Assembly (NCBI RefSeq): GCF_030813435.1
Contig: NZ_JAUSUG010000006.1
Location: 178,808 to 242,807 of the forward strand
From: Evansella vedderi
GTDB taxonomy: Bacteria; Bacillota; Bacilli; Bacillales; Salisediminibacteriaceae
Direction: 5' to 3'
DNA: 64,000 nt
In this document: positions 61,658 through 64,000 of the stretch, one piece after another
How positions within the stretch are numbered: position 1 is the stretch's first letter
Layout of the letters: every line of letters starts with the position of its first letter
Notes under the pieces: model-generated
Told to the model about the DNA's origin: nothing
Databases searched by the model: none
The model's input: only the letters and a program-made list of their open reading frames with translations
Translations under genes and position numbers: made by a program

Positions 61658-62407
61658 ATGTCCCTGGGGAAAAAAATAATAGGTACTCTTGTGTTGATGT
61701 TAATAGTAACAGGATGTGGTACCGGGGGTAAAATGGAATCCAACGAAACGGAAGTAGATAATAGTATGCTAGTAAAGTTGCTTAGTGAGGAACTAAAAGG
61801 GGATACTAAGCTCAAAGGAGATTTAAATATTGATTTTTTACTAAAGGTTCAATCCCATGTAGAGGAGGAGTCAAATAGAGAAACTAATGAATCGGAAGAT
61901 AAGAAGAAGGAAGAAGAAACGGATACCAGTAATAATGAAGTAGAGGTAAGGGAAGCAGAAATCAAGGAACAAAAAGAAGACAACGAAGGTAAAGAAGAAA
62001 AAGAGGAAGAAGAGGGGGAAGATGAGGAAATGAGAGGTAAAGTTGATTTTAGATATGTAGCTGGAAATGAGCTGCCAGACAATGTATATGAGTATTATTC
62101 ATCTATACAAAACAAGGATATAAGGGATTGGAGAATCTTTAACAATGGTCAGGAAGATTTTATTGTTATTTCTGGCGGTCTTAAAAATACAGGGGGGCAC
62201 TCTATCGAAGTTTTAGAGGTTAATAACGAAGAAGGTATTACTTTTATTAAAGTCAAGGAAAAGTCCCCAGGTGCAGGGGACATCGTAACACAAGCATTTA
62301 TGAATCCCACCGTTATTATAGCCGTAGATAAAGATAGGGTGACAAATGTAATAGAGGTTGTGGATGAATTTGGAAATCCCTTTCAACAGCATGGGGAATC
62401 AATGTAA
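61658..62407 (+). CDS. Lipoprotein with glutamate-rich linker and PrcB-type domain
   Basis: This 249-residue protein starts at ATG 61658 behind GGGAGG. The lipoprotein signal ends LIVTGCGTG. Residues about 65-125 are an extreme Glu/Lys/Asp-rich linker. The C-terminal part has DFIVISGGLKNTGGHSIEVLEV and KSPGAGDIVTQAFMNPTVIIAVDK, which fits the PrcB C-terminal domain named from a spirochete protease complex. It is probably a surface protein that binds a protease or other partner. The operon position is alone after secY. Confidence 0.75.
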   Translation: MSLGKKIIGTLVLMLIVTGCGTGGKMESNETEVDNSMLVKLLSEELKGDTKLKGDLNIDFLLKVQSHVEEESNRETNESEDKKKEEETDTSNNEVEVREAEIKEQKEDNEGKEEKEEEEGEDEEMRGKVDFRYVAGNELPDNVYEYYSSIQNKDIRDWRIFNNGQEDFIVISGGLKNTGGHSIEVLEVNNEEGITFIKVKEKSPGAGDIVTQAFMNPTVIIAVDKDRVTNVIEVVDEFGNPFQQHGESM

Positions 62408-62486
62408 GTAGTAAAGCACTTCTCTTGGAACTCATAGCTTGTCGATTGTATAATATGGAAATAAGAGGAAGGTGGGAGGTTTATAA

Positions 62487-63083
62487 GTGTCTGCGAATAA
62501 ATATTTTCCAGCTTCAAGTGATAGAGTAGCTGGTAAATTACGGAAGTACCATATTCAACTTATTTTACTATTTTATTTATCCATTACTGCAATTATTGGG
62601 CTAACGATATACGGAATTCTTTACCCTGGTACTATATTTTATCACGGATTTTATTACCAATTATATCTATTCGTTGCTTTTCTTTATTTCTTTTATAAGC
62701 CACCTATGCCACATAACTTCAAAAAGGATGATTCTAAGGAGTTAACCTACCAATTTGAAGAGGATGCTTTAGTGGTGCATTTCTATGAGAAAAAAATTAA
62801 GAAAATTCCTTACCATTCGATCATAGGTGTGGAGGCTTTACGAGAAAGGCTCAAAGGTATAAAAGGAGTTCACGCTGTAGGGAAGCATTATTGGCTTACA
62901 TATGGGGAGATCGTTGGTCAATCCAACCAGTTCCCATCATTAATGGTATACTCCACTTCCATAACTAAGGGAATCCTACTTCAGCGTAAATTTGAAAAAA
63001 TTCTACTTTCCCCTGAAAAGGAAGAAGAGTTCTTGAAGGAGTTAGAAAAAAGAGTGGAGGTATTGAAGACGGCAGAAGTATAA
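62487..63083 (+). CDS. Membrane protein with two N-terminal spans, unknown function
   Basis: This 198-residue protein starts at GTG 62487 behind GGGAGG. Two spans (LILLFYLSITAIIGLTIYGIL and IFYHGFYYQLYLFVAFLYFFY) are followed by a soluble domain (ELTYQFEEDALVVHFYEKKIKKIPYHSI...) that resembles a bacterial PH-like fold. I do not recognise the family precisely. It is followed by a family B repeat and converges on the next gene. Confidence 0.65.
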   Translation: MSANKYFPASSDRVAGKLRKYHIQLILLFYLSITAIIGLTIYGILYPGTIFYHGFYYQLYLFVAFLYFFYKPPMPHNFKKDDSKELTYQFEEDALVVHFYEKKIKKIPYHSIIGVEALRERLKGIKGVHAVGKHYWLTYGEIVGQSNQFPSLMVYSTSITKGILLQRKFEKILLSPEKEEEFLKELEKRVEVLKTAEV

Positions 63084-63095
63084 CTGCTGATCCGG

Positions 63096-63221
63096 GCAAT
63101 GGCTCCGTTGACGCGCGCCCCTACGAGAAAAACACTCGTAGGAGCTTTTAAAAGATTGCGTCAACTACGCTCATTGCATCGAGCAAATCGGAAAAAGAAA
63201 AGCGCTTTTTCCGATTTGCTC
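63096..63221. repeat. Structured repeat, family B, copy 2 (two hairpins)
   Basis: GCAATGGCTCCGTT and CGCTCATTGC enclose CCTACGAG/CTCGTAGG; then GAGCAAATCGGAAAAAG pairs perfectly with CTTTTTCCGATTTGCTC. The layout equals 43275-43404 but the stems differ by paired changes. The last hairpin abuts the reverse gene's stop and may terminate it. Confidence 0.7.
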
Positions 63222-63781
63222 TAGTATATAAACGGTACTAGGCGGCAGCGGTGGCGGCACCAGTAGGTGTAGATGTCACCGTATTTTTCGGCGTATACTG
63301 ATTCCTCCAATGACATTCGGTAGTGAAGTGCGCTACCTACAAACAAGAATGTCACTAAAATGGATATCCAATGGGAGCTTATAAATAAGCAAATCCCTAA
63401 TGCAATAAAAAAGAACCCTGTGTGAAAAGGGTGCCGGGTAAATCGAAAGGGTCCATGGCTAAATAATGGCCGATTATTTATAGCCACGATTTTTCGGCTA
63501 AAATAAGGTTTTGTAAGAAAGTAAGTCCAATAGCGAATTAACAGCCCTTGAGTTAAAAAAACAAGCCCCGCAAATCTGGCCATAACTGTTGTTTCGTCTG
63601 TTATAGTATTTAATAATGAACTAGCTAGTATGGCACATAATAGCATTGTGGGGAGTAATCCCTTAATTAAGAAAGCTTTTCCAGTATCCTCCTTTCTCGG
63701 TTGAGCTGTTTCTACATAGACAAACCGTTCCAAAACCCATATAAAGATTAGGACGATAAATAAAATTTCTGTAAATTCCAT
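63221..63781 (-). CDS. Isoprenylcysteine carboxyl methyltransferase-like membrane protein
   Basis: This 186-residue protein has about five predicted spans. The conserved GPFRFTRHPFHTGFFFIALG (residues about 110-129) with a later EESVYAEKYGDIYTYW is the S-adenosylmethionine-binding signature of the ICMT/phospholipid methyltransferase group. Bacterial members are mostly of unknown substrate, with isoprenoid or lipid methylation plausible. The start is ATG 63781 on the reverse strand; no clear ribosome binding site is seen. Confidence is for the family only. Confidence 0.8.
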   Translation of the reverse strand: MEFTEILFIVLIFIWVLERFVYVETAQPRKEDTGKAFLIKGLLPTMLLCAILASSLLNTITDETTVMARFAGLVFLTQGLLIRYWTYFLTKPYFSRKIVAINNRPLFSHGPFRFTRHPFHTGFFFIALGICLFISSHWISILVTFLFVGSALHYRMSLEESVYAEKYGDIYTYWCRHRCRLVPFIY

Positions 63782-63910
63782 ATGTCTAGGATGTGTAAAA
63801 AAAATGAAATTAATCCAATGAATAAGGTTATTTTTTATTAAAATTCATTTACTTGAATGAATTTCATAAATCTCGGCCCTTATGGGCCAAGGGTTTCAAA
63901 GCATAAAAAA

Positions 63911-63979
63911 AGGAGTACCTCCCCAAATGTCGAATTTAGTAAGTGACCAAACCAACAAATTCGAAGGGGGAAGACTCCT
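63911..63979. other. Nested inverted repeat masking the ribosome binding site of an edge gene
   Basis: AGGAGT/ACTCCT, CCCC/GGGG and CGAATTT/AAATTCG pair in nested order, so the GGGGGA ribosome binding site at 63966 falls in the stem. Such hairpins at insertion-sequence ends prevent translation from outside transcripts. Confidence 0.5.
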
Positions 63980-64000
63980 ATGTCTATTGTACGACAAGAG
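63980..64000 (+). CDS. Start of a gene cut by the window edge, probably a transposase
   Basis: Only MSIVRQE is visible, behind GGGGGA. The hairpin in front and the N terminus recall transposases, but seven residues do not allow a call. Confidence 0.35.

Overview
The window comes from a low-GC, endospore-forming Bacillaceae. Evidence: the rapZ-yvcK-whiA-crh cluster, a CggR-controlled gapA-pgk-tpiA-gpmI-eno glycolytic operon, the secG-est-rnr-smpB-ssrA order, sigL, two spore SASP genes, YozQ, S-box riboswitches and a CtsR operator at clpP. Several families of structured intergenic repeats typical of this group are present. I would guess a genus such as Evansella, Salipaludibacillus or a related soil or alkaline Bacillus, but the sequence does not fix it.

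Layout. 1-5.9 kb: end of rapZ, yvcK, whiA, crh, clpP (reverse), rpoN/sigL and a small glutaredoxin. 5.85-14.1 kb: promoter, CggR operator, cggR, gapA, pgk, tpiA, gpmI and eno, with structured repeats wedged between gapA and pgk and between gpmI and eno. 13.98-25.74 kb: an 11.66-kb integrative island in the 3' end of eno, flanked by 105-bp copies of the eno tail. It carries a tyrosine integrase, a replication-initiator-like gene broken by a stop, an MmeI-like restriction-methylation enzyme with a divergent partner of unknown function, a complete IS21-family insertion with a 5-bp target duplication, a candidate 27-aa hydrophobic toxin, a GNAT-like gene, a frameshifted DNA-binding gene and a GIY-YIG endonuclease. 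25.75-31.8 kb: displaced eno terminator, secG, two esterases, rnr, smpB and tmRNA.

31.8-43.5 kb: a maltodextrin cluster (neopullulanase, a frameshifted alpha-amylase lipoprotein, MdxE-F-G, a LacI regulator, oligo-1,6-glucosidase) tied together by LacI-type operators of the form TGCGCAAACGNTTGC. The transporter ATPase is not in the window. 43.5-49.4 kb: ThuA-like and Gfo/Idh/MocA proteins, a CwlO-like NlpC/P60 hydrolase, an SMP-30 lactonase, YozQ and two SASPs. 49.9-59.6 kb: a methionine and sulfur region with three SAM riboswitches, one of them without a gene. Its order is metX, metY fused to a CoA-binding domain, a sulfonate-type ABC transporter, an AcsA-type acetyl-CoA synthetase and homoserine dehydrogenase. 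I read it as a self-contained route from homoserine and organosulfur to homocysteine, in which the synthetase could recycle the acetate released by MetY. 60.2-64 kb: a solitary secY, a PrcB-domain lipoprotein, two membrane proteins and the left edge of a probable insertion sequence.

Most interesting items: the island that swaps the eno tail, the acetyl-CoA synthetase and CoA-binding fusion inside an S-box operon, the gene-less S-box, and two families of structured repeats, one with compensatory stem changes and one with an exchangeable hairpin module.
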